From Sipunculus nudus (taxonomy: Eukaryota > Annelida > Sipuncula > Golfingiida > Sipunculidae): a stretch of DNA of 64,000 nt. The position numbers and the translations under genes were made by a program. The stretch spans positions 54,569,676 through 54,633,675 of the forward strand of contig CM049316.1 of assembly GCA_026874595.1 (NCBI GenBank). The letters are read 5' to 3'. Of the stretch, positions 1-13,700 are shown piece after piece (position 1 is the stretch's first letter; every line of letters begins with the position of its first letter). Under the pieces are notes generated by a model. It worked only from the letters and a program-made list of their open reading frames with translations, was not told the DNA's origin and searched no databases.

Positions 1-35
<35 letters not shown>

Positions 36-36
<1 letters not shown>

Positions 37-1282
37 ATCCCCAGACAAACCCGGGATACTATGGTTTCATGATGGTCCCGCCGCCGCTGCCGCCGCCGCA
101 GAAAAACCTTGTGAGCAGGATAACTCAAAAAATATTTCACTGATCTTTTTCAAACTTTACATTTGTATAGATATAGGTAAGGGGACGAAGCCTATTTAAA
201 ATGGGGTCATAACCTATGCTAGGAGAGTGACCTTGACCTTGAATAGGTTCATTTTTGCTGAAAATAACACAAATTCTTTAATATCTTAAGTAAGCTTGCA
301 TGGACTGGTCCAAAAATCAAGGTGACTGAAGATCTTGGATAGCCTTGTGATATACCGGAAACTAGTGGCGCCACCTATTATCCTTTACTTGTTTTTACGC
401 CTTTTAATACCCCCATAATTGCCACTTGACAGTACTGTAAGCATTATAAGTCAAAAACTGACGGACAGAATTCTTTCATATTATGCACATGTAGAGAGAT
501 GGGTTATGGGATGAGGTCTATTTACATTTGGGTCATGACCTTTACCATGAGAGTGGCCTTGACCTTTAATGTGTCCATATTTGGTGAAAATCACACACCT
601 CTTATGATATCTCCAGTGTTGATAGCCATATGGATTTCAAACGTGACTTATGTATTGCCCACCACTAAAGTAAGAACCCTATAGGTTCTAGGGTCATGAG
701 GTCAAAGGTCAAGGTCACTCGACTCTCATCTTAAAAGATACTGTGGATGCATTTTAAGCCAAACTTTCATCCCAGGTCTTCCACCTCGAATATATAGCTC
801 ACTTGCCAATAGTGGATGATCCATATCAATTTTGGGGTCACAAGGTCAAAGGTCAAGGCCACAGGAGCTATCTGTCAAAAAATTAGTTTCTGGATGATAA
901 TTCCTGCTTTAATTGATGTATTAATTTCAAACGTGACTTATATATGTCCCATTGAAAAAGCAAGACTCCAATTAATTTTGGGGTCATGGGGTCAAAGGTC
1001 AAGGTCACAGGACACATCTTTAAAAAGATTGTGGATGCATTTTCAGCCAAACATTTCATCTCAGATCTTTCATCTTGCACATATAATTCACCTACCAAGA
1101 GAGGAAGAACCCTATCAATTTTGAGGTCACAAGGTCAAATTGTGGATTGATAGATGGAAGAAACAATAATTGCTTGCCAAGTGTCAGGATATGCTGCTAA
1201 AAATGGGGGCCTATTCTTAAAGGGGGAGGGCTGTACTATGTCTGGGGATACTCTGGCACCTGCGGTGCCAAGATATGTCTAG
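36..1282 (+). mobile_element. Family A Helentron-like element, copy 1
   Basis: The 5' arm GTATCCCCAGACA (35-47) is exactly repeated in inverse as TGTCTGGGGATAC at 1239-1251. A CCG/GCC microsatellite follows the 5' end. Downstream of the 3' arm is a hairpin GGCACC-TGC-GGTGCC (1255-1269) and the terminus ATATGTCTAG followed by a T run. The body holds units with AGGTCA direct repeats. No protein-coding region. An AT dinucleotide run fills 1-30. Confidence 0.7.
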
Positions 1283-1379
1283 TTTTTTTTTGTTTTTTTT
1301 TTGGGGGGGGGGGGGGATATCTAAAGCTTAGCAAACAAAATCTTGGATTCACTTGGAATGATCAGTGCATCTGTTTCAG

Positions 1380-1773
1380 GTGGTCTCCATGACAATAGGG
1401 ATGCCACTACTCCAAGGTGTTGGTCCAATTCACACAGTTCCCACAGCAAGAGGAGGTTGAAGAGTCAGGATATTGGGCCCAATTCATATGATCTGCAAAA
1501 CATCAAGGGTTGCCATACTCAGCAGAGAGGGTCCAGCTCAGAGGATCTCCATGACAACAGCAGTGGCAATGTTCAAGCAAGTCAGTCCAGTTCAGATGGT
1601 ATCCATAACAACAAGGGTGTGATAAGTGGCAGTGGATCCAGTTCAGGTGGTCTCCATGGCAACAGTGGTGGTAGAACAGGTCAGAGTGGATCCAGCACAG
1701 ACAGGTCTGAATCTTTATTCAGTGCTGAAGTCAACAAGCCTCCAGCTGCATCAGAAACATTGTATCCAGTCAG
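1380..1773 (+). CDS. Gene 1 exon: Ser/Gly/His/Asn-rich repeats
   Basis: The exon follows the acceptor ctgtttcag and ends at the strong donor CAG|GTACGT. It starts with two bases of a split Gly codon and ends with two bases (ag) that join the first base of the next exon to give Ser. It encodes imperfect repeats of a module like SSGGLHDN (near 1380, 1530, 1587 and 1638), spaced about 17-19 residues apart in the last three. An in-frame ATG at 1343 lies in the presumed upstream intron; a start there is possible but less likely, because a good acceptor sits just inside it. Confidence 0.6.
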
Positions 1774-4700
1774 GTACGTTACTGTTAAACCATCATGAAA
1801 CACTGGAAAAAATCATGTTCATTATAAGATGTTTTGACATACCATTAATTGTACATTAATCCAAAATAAAAACCCCATGGTGTGAGCCTGGTCTATTGGT
1901 AACTTCATGAATTGCAACACTGGTACAATAATTTTTTTTAAAATTTTATTTGATGTACATCATTTAAAGGCTAAATGTATGTTTTATTAGTATATTTTGA
2001 TGTGTTGCCGTACATATGAATCAGGTAGTCAGTCACCTACATGATTTTTAAATTATGCCTGTTGTGCTAATATTCCATCCATCATTTAAACCATTAGGTT
2101 TTTCATTTTGTTGGATAGATAATATAAAGTATATAGGACTCTGGACCCAGACCCATTGCCCCTGAGCTAAAGGTCTGTACCATTTCCAGGCCTCACACAG
2201 TTTGTTGAAGAGTTATAAGTGCATAAATATTGACATAATATATCTAGCTTTTTAATACTCTGTGCAATTTGTGGATAAACTTATAAGTTATATATTTCCA
2301 TAGCTGTTTTTTAATTTGTAATACTGTTTTCTCTGTTTATTTTATAATGCTGTATCTGCAAATATTATATCCATTAAATTACCATATTTCCATGTACCTT
2401 TGATTATGATTCCATCAGTAATTACATTGCCATATTAACTTTAGAGTAGGCAGTATTTGAATTTTCAGGAGTTGGTATAAATACTGTGTACTTTTCAGTG
2501 AAAGAAGTGACCATCAGACCCACCATAAGGATGAGGAGATTTTATCACCCGGTCACCCAAACATGGAGTCTCCACTGCCTACCTCAGAGAAAGACCTATC
2601 AACAGATCTATCAGATAAAGACTTATCAGTTGATAAGGACCTGGTACCTGCTACCTCTGAGGAGGACCTGTTACTACAGTCTCCTCTAAAAGTCATCCAA
2701 ACAAGAACACCAAAGAAGGATGTGTCACACGCTGTCTCATACAAAGATCTGTCAACTGATATGTCAGTCAAGGAACCATTTCCAAAATCTTCTGATAAGA
2801 ACTTGCCTCAGAGTAATTGTTATCAAGATTCATCAGTACATTTCAAGGATAGTATATCACATTCACACATGTCAGATCAAGTCCTATTACCAAACAAATC
2901 GGAAAAACCCTATCACTCAGATAAGGATTTGTCACCTCATCACTCTGATAAAGATGTGTCATCCTATCACTTAGATAAGGGTTTATCACCTTATCACTCA
3001 GATAAGGATTTGTCCCCTTATCACTCTGATAGGGATTTATCGCCAGTTCTTGCCAGACAGGATTTACCTTCTGATGCTGCAAACAAGGATTTAATTGTAG
3101 CTTCCTCAAAAGACTCACCAATAGATCAAGTAAATAAGAATCTGGCAAATGTGTCTTTGGATAAGAATCTGGCAAATGTGTCCTCAGATAAGGATCTGTC
3201 AAATGTGTCCTCAGATAAGAATCTGCTAAATGTGTCCTCAGATAAGAATCTGCTAAATGTGTCCTCCGATAAGAATCTGCCAATTGTGTCCTCTGATAAG
3301 AATCTGCCAAATGTGTCCTTGGATGAGAATCTAGCAAATGTGTCCTCGGATGCAGATTTGTCACCACATCCAGCAAGTAGAAACTTGTCACATGTTTTCT
3401 TGGGGACAGGACTGTCACAAGTTTGTACTGATAAGGATCCATTACATAATTCTTCAGATAAAGAAATATCACCAGATCCTGTAGATAAGGGCCTCGGTCC
3501 TAGAGATAAGGACTTAACAGCAGGTCCTGGTGAGAAGGATCATCAAACAGATTCCTCATATGAAGAGCTCCTACCAGATCCTACAGATGATGAACTTGAA
3601 CATGAAAAGTACAGTCTACTGGACCAAGGAGCTACAGATCTTGATCAGTCCTACAGGGTCATTGAGTACAGTAGTGATTCTACAAACACAGAACATGGGG
3701 ACTTGGCTGAGGAGAATATGAGTGTTACACAGGTAGTTATCCTTAGCAAGAGCCCAAGAATCAAATCACATAAACACAAAAAGATTATGGAATGTGGTGA
3801 CACTGCTACTTTGAGAGGTAGTCCTGATGGTGCTGTTAGTTTACACACACAGGAGATTGATAGGCCGGACTCTCCAGTGATATCACAAGGGTTTCAGCCC
3901 ACATGGAAGTCTCTGAACTGTATGTTAAACTCTTGTACTGACTGCAGGCTTCAGGTCAGGGAAGAAATGCACAGCACCCCCAGGGGGGCGGATATCCCAG
4001 TCACTGTAGTGAGCTTCAATAAAAGTTCAGAGGGGGAGAGCTCTGGTAAAGAATCATTGTCCTGTTTACCCCTTGATATAAGTAGTCCATATTACAAGCC
4101 TAACAGTTCTGCTTCAGATATTTTTATAAACTCTGATGATGAGAAAATTGCTGAAAATCAGAAAGAGCCGACATCATTTACCAAGATAAAATATCATAGA
4201 AACAGCACCCATAGGCTTGGTAGTAATGAGGACTACATTACTACCATTTTTAGTCGTAGGGATGCTGCTTGTGATTTCCATGGTAATAGTTGCCATGGAG
4301 ATAATGATCATGGCACTGATATTTGGAAACAAAAATCAGAACTACGAAATACTGGAAAGCAACCTGAGGCCATGGTGAACCCAGTATACAACCAAAACAT
4401 GACCAGTGTTTTGACTGAGAGTGCCTCAGGAAACAGCAGTTCGTGCAGTGCTGGCTTACTTGCTCCTGTCATTTGGATCTCCAGTGACTCCTCTCAGGGC
4501 AGCAGGCAGAACAGTCAGCAGCTGTCACAGCAGTGCAGTCCGGTATATTCCTTATATGTTAAATGAATATTACCTGTACCCCTTTCACAAATGGTTTTAA
4601 AATGTTTAGCTCAAAGTGGATTGGTCATATAGGTTTCAAACCATGCTCAACATTAAAACAGGCATCTGGCACCAATGCATGAGGTAAACATATCACATGT

Positions 4701-7700
4701 AGATCAATGTGATAACATGTTGACACAAGCATTCAGATCTGTACTGTGATTCAGCTTGCTGCTTCTAAACTTGTCACATTAGCGGAGCAGGTCATTTGAA
4801 TCGTCTTTGAAACGGTTTGAAACCACCTCCTGAGCTGGATTCAAACTGTTTTAGCCAAATCAGTTAGTAAACGCTTTGGACGGAAGTGTGAATGTTCAAT
4901 TCGCACTAAAACTGTTGAAACTATTTTGCATATGCCTTGTGAAAGGGGTTTTAATGTACTGTATTTACCTTGTTGTAACTTGTAACTTAAACTAATATGA
5001 GAAATAATCCTCAGATAAGCCTCAACAAAATTAATTATATTTTCCTTGTAAAATAACTGTTTCGTTTGTTGTGGATTTAATGGGGAAAGCTTATTAAGGA
5101 ACATTTTGAATCTATTCCAACTCAGAACCAAACAAATACATTTAACAAGATAGCTGTAATAACTGTTCTTTGGACCAAGTACTGAATATGAAGGATGTCT
5201 GACTCAGTTTACATATCTTAATACTATCAGCGAATAATATTGGTATGAACAGCTAAAGTTGAGTTTATGAATAAGAAATTAAAATTAATGATCAAATATC
5301 ATCCAGTTTCACTGTATACAGTACAGGGAGACTGAAATGAGTTAGCTTTGAGTAAGACAGTTAAATATAATCACACTGTACCTGTCATTTCAAAGAAAAA
5401 TAAAATTTTAATGTTTAGGCAAAAAAAAGGTATGGTTTTCAGGCACCGCCCACGTCAGTTTTAATCCCCTGCATCAAAAATTTTTATTTTCAATGGAAGC
5501 ATACCAATTTAGAGCTCCAGCTGGACATTTCTTTCAAGAAGATATAATAATTTAATTTTGATCAAATATCCTTTGTTATGTAGTGCTTTTACCTGTTTAG
5601 CAAAAAAAATTCTGTTATTACCATGCTTTTCCCTGATTATATGACTTTTTTTATCCAAACACAGAAAAGGGTAAAGAAAAAAATTGCCTGCCCACATTGA
5701 TTTCTGAAAAGTGCCTGAGAACCAAACCTAATTTTTTTGGCCTTACTCAAGATAACATATAGCCCTCGACAAAATTTATATTTTCTCCATTTCCTTATTA
5801 TCTTTTTAGATTTTGTCTACAGAAGAATTTCCTAAGACTTCATGTAGTGTTTGTACAGACAGACAGACAGACCAGATCATCTCATTAGGCTTAAGGACTG
5901 GTAAGAATAATCAAACTTGCTTATTGTTTCATTTTGTGGTGTAAATTTATTTTTTGGAAAGGAAAATTTTGTTGAATGCTTAGTTTCTTACTTCTCGTGA
6001 TATGTGTGTCTTATTGACTTTATATAACTTTTGTACTGGGTTCTTAATGAAGTTAATATTGAACTTGTGAATCATGACTGTAAGAATGATGTGGTAAAAA
6101 AAAACTTCAGACTGCTCTCTGCTCATCAATACTGCTGTCCTTGGACCTTTTGTCTTCAGTGATGATACAGTTCCCTAAGTTAACAGTGGCGTCAAAATCT
6201 TCAAGGGGGGGGGGGGGGGGGGGGGAACAAGTTAAAAACAAGTATAAGGTTTAAAGGATAAGGTATTATTTTTCCAGTATAGGTTAATTCTAAACCAGGT
6301 TTAAATATATAATTTTTCATAGAAAACTCAGAGGTGGAACCAAAGTCTATATTTCTAATTACTATTATAGGTATTTTATTTCCAGTTTATTAATATTATC
6401 TGAATAGCAGGGGAATGATTACATTGACCATCCCATCCCCCCCCCCCCCTCCCACCTGGCTAAAAAGTTGGAGGGGGGATATATACCCCTCCCCCTATAT
6501 TGAAGCCCCTTTAAATTACGCAACCCTATGATATAGTTTTCCATTCATAATGCACTAATTAATAGAAACTCAAACAAAAATGTGGCTTTTATAAGTATAA
6601 TCATATGTGTTTATTTATTATGAAGGTAATGGAAAGTATTTCTTGTTTAATGATTAACAGTATATCAGTACTTTTTTAAATTTTTAGGTGAAGATTATTC
6701 CATTGTAAAGTCAGGGTATTTCTCCCAGCTAAACAGCTATGTGACACAGGAAAAGTATATATGTAGGCCAGTTCTGCTCCTATAAATTGAATTATGACAC
6801 ATTATGACTGGGCTACAAGGTAAAAAAGCAATCATTTTAATCATTCTAAACACCTGCAATCCATCACAGCTACTATTTCAATACCGGTATTACACTAGAC
6901 AATGAAGCTCCTATATGAACTGCTTCAACACAGCTGTTCATAATTTAAATGGTGATTTAACAGCTACAGTTTAAATGCAAACATCTGAATACTTATTGGC
7001 TACTCCTTCCATAATATTACCATTATCATATTAGACATCAGAACACTAGAAGTTTGGCTCTTCAAGTCTTGGAGTGAAAACTGTGTGACATGTAGTCCGG
7101 CAAATCCTGTGAACCAAGGGACTACACCATTGATCATCCAAAAGCTTTTGCTTGCCTCTGCAAGATTTATTCAAGATTATATTCTTAATTTTTAACTGGT
7201 ACTTGTATTTATTTATCAGCAGATGAACCAGGACTGAATGTTGAAGTTGATATAATTGAAAGTTCCTGGTCTGAGGGCTCACAGGACTACACCATACCTA
7301 GCTCCAACACTGAGGAACAGGTAATTACCTTTGCACTAGCATTTTACCCATTCTTTATTTGGAGTTTTATTTCAAATACAGTACACAGCATTATAAAGTC
7401 GATGGCTGGATTTATTGTCATAGTTTTTGATAGATGGTGCTGTGACAGCCCTGTCTTGAAATAATTCTCAGGATTTATAGAAAAGTATGGATGATGGCTG
7501 CCCTAAGATAGAATTCCTGACACTCTAAGACAAAAAACAGGCATTTTTAGCTCAGCTGACTATAAGTCATCTGAGCTATAGTCGTGGTCCATTTCCCCCG
7601 TCCGTCTGTCCGTCCGTCCGTCCTTCACGTTTTAAAACCGTAAGACCTAGGAATCCAAAATTCAGCATAGTGTTAGATGTCCCCAAGATCTCCTACCAAG

Positions 7701-10700
7701 CCGAAAACTAGGTCATTGTGACTTCGTTCCTTTGAGAAATTAAGGAAAAACCTCAATTTTTAGCGAACCTGTGAGCTTATGCGATGGCGCAGCGTCGGCC
7801 GTCCGTCGTCAGCCGTCCGCCGTCCAGGGCTGGCTTTCCGCCGTCCATGGCTGTAAGTCAGAAACTGTCGGAGCTAGCAGCTCCAAATTACATGTAAGAA
7901 TTCCTCACACGTGAAACTTGGTGCCCTGGAGCTTATTATTGGGTATCTGCATTAATTTAGATTTTATACAGAAAAAGCTTAAAAACCTTTAAAAATCTTC
8001 TTCTCTGAAATTGTCCAGCCAAATTGTCCAATATTTCACAGAAATGATCTCTGGAACAAACTCTTTCAAGTTTGTTTGAATGGTTCCAGTTCGGAGAGTT
8101 TTGGCCGAGTTACAGGAGGTTGAACTTAGTCATCTGTCCAAAAAAGCACACTAAAATAAAAATCTCAGAAACGGCTAGAGCTATAATGACCAAATTTTAA
8201 ACCAATGTTTGTCACATATGTCATATCTGATTTTGAGGTATTGGTGGCGCCACCTACATTGATGTGTTTTTTACAAGCGAAAATGTAATTTTAAACTCTT
8301 CTAGCTTATACACTGATTTATGATGAAACTGTTCAGCTGATTGGTTTAAACTTTACAAGAATTATTCTATGGTAGGGTTCTGCCAGTTTTATAAGAATAG
8401 ATTGGGTAAATACAGTTTTAAAAAAGCATTGTAGCCAATTGAAAAAGGCTTTCTGTATTTGAAAACAGATTTGACTTCATGCAGCCAAGTCAAGAGGTAA
8501 CTCAGTACAAACAGGTGGGGTCCAGACATCACCATGGTAACTGACCTGGCTGGGGGGGGGGGGTGTCTAGACAATGTGTCTAGACGTCTAGACACAGCGT
8601 CTAGACGTCTGGATATAATGTTTAGATGCAGAATTCCCAGATAATTGGAACTATATCTTTCAACTGTTTGAAAAAACTTGGTTTGCATTTTAAGCAAATT
8701 GGGTTTATCATCAGGTCACATGTGAACTGCTGCACCTTCATTTTTGGTTGACCGCTGACCTTTCCTTGCTGCCCAGTGTCCATTTGTGCGTCTGTTTCCA
8801 CACACAAATCCACATATCTTGGGAACCGTTTGACCGATCAGGCTAAAACTTTTGCACAAATGTAGCCCTTTGATAGCTTTATAACATACACTAAAAATGG
8901 TGGTGCCACCTGCAACCATTTTTGCACAGCGTCCATCTGTTCATCTGCCTTGGGATAATATTACTTATATCTCAGCAGTGGTTTGACTTATCCACCTGAA
9001 ATTTTGCAGGTTTATACATCCTGGACAGCTTTCTCGATTTTATGACAGGTGGCGCCACCTACATTCACATTTACTCTGCAGACATCCAAGCTCGTATCTC
9101 GGGAACCGTTTGACCGATTGGGCCAAAATTTTGCATGTGTATAGATCTTACATAGCTCTTCATCATAGGCAAAACTGGTGGTGCCACCTGCAACCATTTA
9201 TGCACAGCGTCCATCTGTTCATCTGCCTTAGGTTAAAATCACTCATATCTCAGCAGTGGTTTGACTTTTCCACTTGAAATTTTGCAGGTATTTTACATCC
9301 TGGACAGCTTTCTCGATTTTATGATAGGTGGCGCCACCTACATTCACATTTACACTGCAGACATCCAAGCTCATATCTCTGGAACCGTTTGACTGATTGG
9401 GCAAAAATTTTGCTTGTGTATAGATCTCACATAGCTCTTCATCATAGGCAAAACTGGTGGCGCCATCTGCAACCACTTATGCACAGCGTCCATCTGTTCA
9501 TCTGCTTTGGGATAAAATCACTCATATCTCAGTAGTGGTTTGACTTATCCACCTGAAATTTTGCAGGTTTATACATCATGGACAGGTTTCTCGATTTCAT
9601 GTCAGGTGGCGCCACCTACATTCACATTTACTCTGCAGACATCCAAGCTCATATCTTGGGAACCGTTTGACCGATTAGGCCAAAATTTTGCATGTGTATA
9701 GATATCACATAGCTCTTCATCATAGGCAAAACTGGTGGTGCCACCTGCAAGCATTTATGCACAGCATCCATCTGTTCATCTGCCTTAGGTTAAATCACTC
9801 ATATCTCAGCAGTGGTTTGACTTATCCACCTGAAATTTTGCAGGTATTTTACATCCTTGACAGCTTTCTCGATTTTATGACAGGTGTCGCCACCTACATT
9901 CACATTTACTCTGCAGATATCCAAGCTCATATCTCATGAACCGTTTGACTGATTAGGCTAAAATTTTGCATGTGTATAGATCTCACATAGCTCTTGGTGC
10001 CACCTGCAACCACTTATGCACAGCATCCATCTGTTGATCTGCCATGGGATAAAATCACTCATATCTCAGCAGTGGTTTGACTTATCCACCTGAAATTTTG
10101 CAGGTTTATACATCCGATTTTATGACAGGTGGCACCACCTACATTCACGTTTAAGCTGCAGACATCCATGCTAATATGCAACACACCACGCTCTATTCCC
10201 CTTGCCACTTAATCCATGCCTCACTTCACCCGTCCCACTCTGATTTCTGCGGATACACATAGTGGCTTGTCGACTACCCATAGTTTGGTTTTAAAATGTC
10301 CTAGTCCGAAACTTGCAGGTCAGAAACATCCATTTTGCAGAAATCATAATGACTAAGGTAGATATGCAGGACTTAGGAGGATCAATATTAAATTTTAACA
10401 AGTGACCCATAGGTCATGACACTCAGCTGCCAAGCATGACCTGCGACATCATGGGCTGAGATTCACAACTTCCAGTTAAATTTTGAAGACCCAAATTGTC
10501 AATATGTTGAAATTTTCTACGACAACAGAAATATATATCACCTATGTCTGGTTAAAACACAGTGAATTTATGGTCAGAGGAAAAATATTGATTGTAAACC
10601 TATCAGCAACTATTCCCAGAGCTTGCTTGATACCTGTCAGGCTCAAAAGGAACACCACAAAGGGCAAATATAAGATCAACATATATAGCAAAAATCAAGG

Positions 10701-13700
10701 AAACCCATGCAAGAATTATTGAGAAATGGGTGCTTCTGTTTAAATTTTATTTAATACAAGCCAACTGTACTGCACCTGTATAAATGATGGTAATATTTAT
10801 TAAGAAATATTTGACCCAATCCTTTGCAAGATAAGATTAATACCGTATTTATTCTAATTTGGCGACCACTTAAAAATAATTAATTTTCTCAGAGGTCGAG
10901 ATAATGGAGGATATTTGAAAATTATCTTCATGCAGAATTTGCGGTAGTCGAGATATTAGAAGCATGCGGTTTGATAACCTTCCGTAGAGACGCAGAGCCG
11001 CTCTGACACTCGAGCGGTCATATGAATTGAGTGATAATTTGGTTGTATATAAGTTTGTTTTGTTAGCTTAACAGTATTATCTACAAACGGGCTTCCAACC
11101 GTCACATGAATTATACGCAGTCCTCAAATGATTAATCAAACTGAGCTCAATCACTTTACAAAATGATCACTACTTCGCGTATAGGTACGATCACTTGAGA
11201 TAGACGGTAACTCATGTAACCACCAGTTGTTTCAAGTTAACCCGCCAGGCGGCGATATCGGCGGGCCGAAAAGGGACAAGCAGCTGCATCAAGTTGGAAG
11301 AAGACTTTATAAAAAATAACTGCCTATTATCAGATAACTTTTATTTGCATAATACGTAATAAATATAGGAAAGTAAAGGCGCGTTAAAATATACACGACT
11401 GGAAATGGTCCTAGCTCGCGTGCCCTCAATCGGGCCCCGTTTGGTACGTGCGGTCTCCCATCCAAAAACTAACCGGGGTCATTTAAACTTAACTAAGATG
11501 ACGGTTCCACCTGTATCACAGTTGTTCCACCACGTGTGCTTTGCAGTATTTTGTAAATATTATTGCTGAAGATGCCACGTGAATTGCACATGAGGCACGT
11601 GCGTACCAGGAATGGTACACGAGTTTGCTTCGTCAAGGACACCCATTTGGTTCATGAACGCTTTATCATGTTTATATATTATGAAAAACGCATCTTTGTA
11701 TCTTCATAAATTTTATTGGAAGCAAGTTTGATGTGGATGCCCAGTGTTATAAGAATCTAGTCAGATACAAACTGCGGTGCCCGTGAGAGACGGAGGCATT
11801 TCACCTTAACATCGTCAACAGAAAACATCGTCGACAGTCGAGAAATTAGAGTCTTTTTAGAAATTATGCTTTCAAAATATTTTTTGGGGTCGAGAAATAA
11901 GAGGGATCGCCAAACTAGAATAAATACGGTATACTTCTTACTGCATTCACTTTAACAGTTCTTGAGATAATATGATCAAAAGGAATATGGTTGCCTGGTG
12001 GCCATATTCAACTTCTGACAGGTCTGAAATCAGACAACAAACGTTCTCTAAATTGGATCAAACATTGAAGAAAAATCACTGAAACTGAAACTGATTTCTA
12101 AGGTGGCTAACTGGCAGACATAATGGATTTCTGACAAGTCAGACATTTGATATCACACATCCTCCAATAAGAGACCAAACTTGGGGCAAATTCTCAAAAG
12201 GATGGTACAGTAATGAATGTCCAAAACAAATCAAGGGCATGTTAAGGCCCTCATATCAGATTTATAGATATGCAAATGTAAAAAGTGTAAGTCTGATTTT
12301 TTTTATTATAACTCTGCTTTTCAATGGGGTCAGCAGGGTAGGTAAACTGCAAAACCTGAAAGAAAGGAAATGCAGAAAGCATGACAAGAGTCTTGTAATG
12401 AAAAAAAGCCATCCTTAATCCAGGTACATATCCACATATTATGAGAACAAACACTTGCTTTTATATGTGGTGATTTATATATAAATATTCTGATATCTAG
12501 GAAACTAAGTTTATTGCTATGATTCCACAAAATAAACTGCAAAATGTTCCCATCATCTTATAAATCAGTAGCTAAACCTTAATACTATACTCTCATAGTC
12601 TTAATGCCTGGCTTAAGCATTCCGAAAACTGTGTTTTTGTTACGCAGTAACGAGGTACTTATCACTCAGCCTTATCATTTTAATAGGCTGATACAAAAGG
12701 GAGTCATATGTCACCAGTGTCACTCACAATTACAGCAACACAGTGAGATGTACCAGCTGGATTGCAATGGTTATATATATAAAAGAAAAATAGAGATGGT
12801 CTACAAAATAAGCAGGGTTCGTACGCACCTTGAAAACCTTGAGAAGTGCTTGAATTTGGTCATTTCAATTTCAATGGCTTGAAAAGTGCTTAAAAAGAGA
12901 GAGTGGTTTGGAAAAGTGCTTGAAAAATAAAATTTTGTGAAAGAGTTTGGTGTATGTTGTGTGTATGCATACCTGGTATTTTAATATCGCTTTTCGGGCA
13001 TCTCTACGTCAATCAAATGTATGAAATAGAATTAACCCAATCGTGGATGAATGAGACGATGTAACAAGTTAACATACGAGGGTAATAACCATGTTTATTA
13101 TCAAATAGTAAGTGAGCTGCTTTACTGGAAAGATCGTGGAGATTTCCCTCGAGGTACGTATAAAAAGCTCTTTAATTGAAAACTCAATCCACGCTAGGCG
13201 AGTTCACGTAAGTATTTTCGCAAGATTTATAATTTAAATTTTAAAGTAATACTACAGAGATTATTAATATGGCTATTGAGAAGATCTGTCCAAAGGAAAT
13301 AATTATCTGGGAACAAACCAGGGGAATAAAATGTGTGAAAAATACATGATGGGAACAATTCGAATCTGAGGGATAATAATAATATAAAACTAATTTGCTC
13401 AGTAGAATATGTCGTTTAAATCAAGTTAACTTTACGTTTTACATTGGTAACTCGGCGATAATTATTATATCAGAGTGGTCATATTTCCCCAACGAACCCA
13501 ATCCGACTTTGTTTTGGTTAAAGGTTTTTCAGTTTAGGCCCTATCCAAGGGTTGCGTGTTTTTTTGTTGTTGTTTTTTTTTATCTTTGTACCTGCGCATT
13601 TCACGTGTACGCGCTGTGTTCGTCATTTGTTAGCTCCATAAGACCACTGATCAGCGAAATACAGTTTACACGCGGGGTCAATCCAATTAAGGATAAATAC

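Noticed and set aside
2843-3472. Long minus-strand open frame opposite the gene 1 repeats
   Set aside because: It is the complement of the 27-30 bp coding repeats; periodicity keeps the antisense frame open. The plus-strand frame is longer and splice-compatible.
9012-9476. Pair of similar minus-strand frames within the 278-bp array
   Set aside because: Tandem-repeat translation, with stops in other units.
8740-10165. Array as a family of non-coding RNA genes
   Set aside because: No promoter boxes or conserved fold that I can see; it lies within a mobile element.
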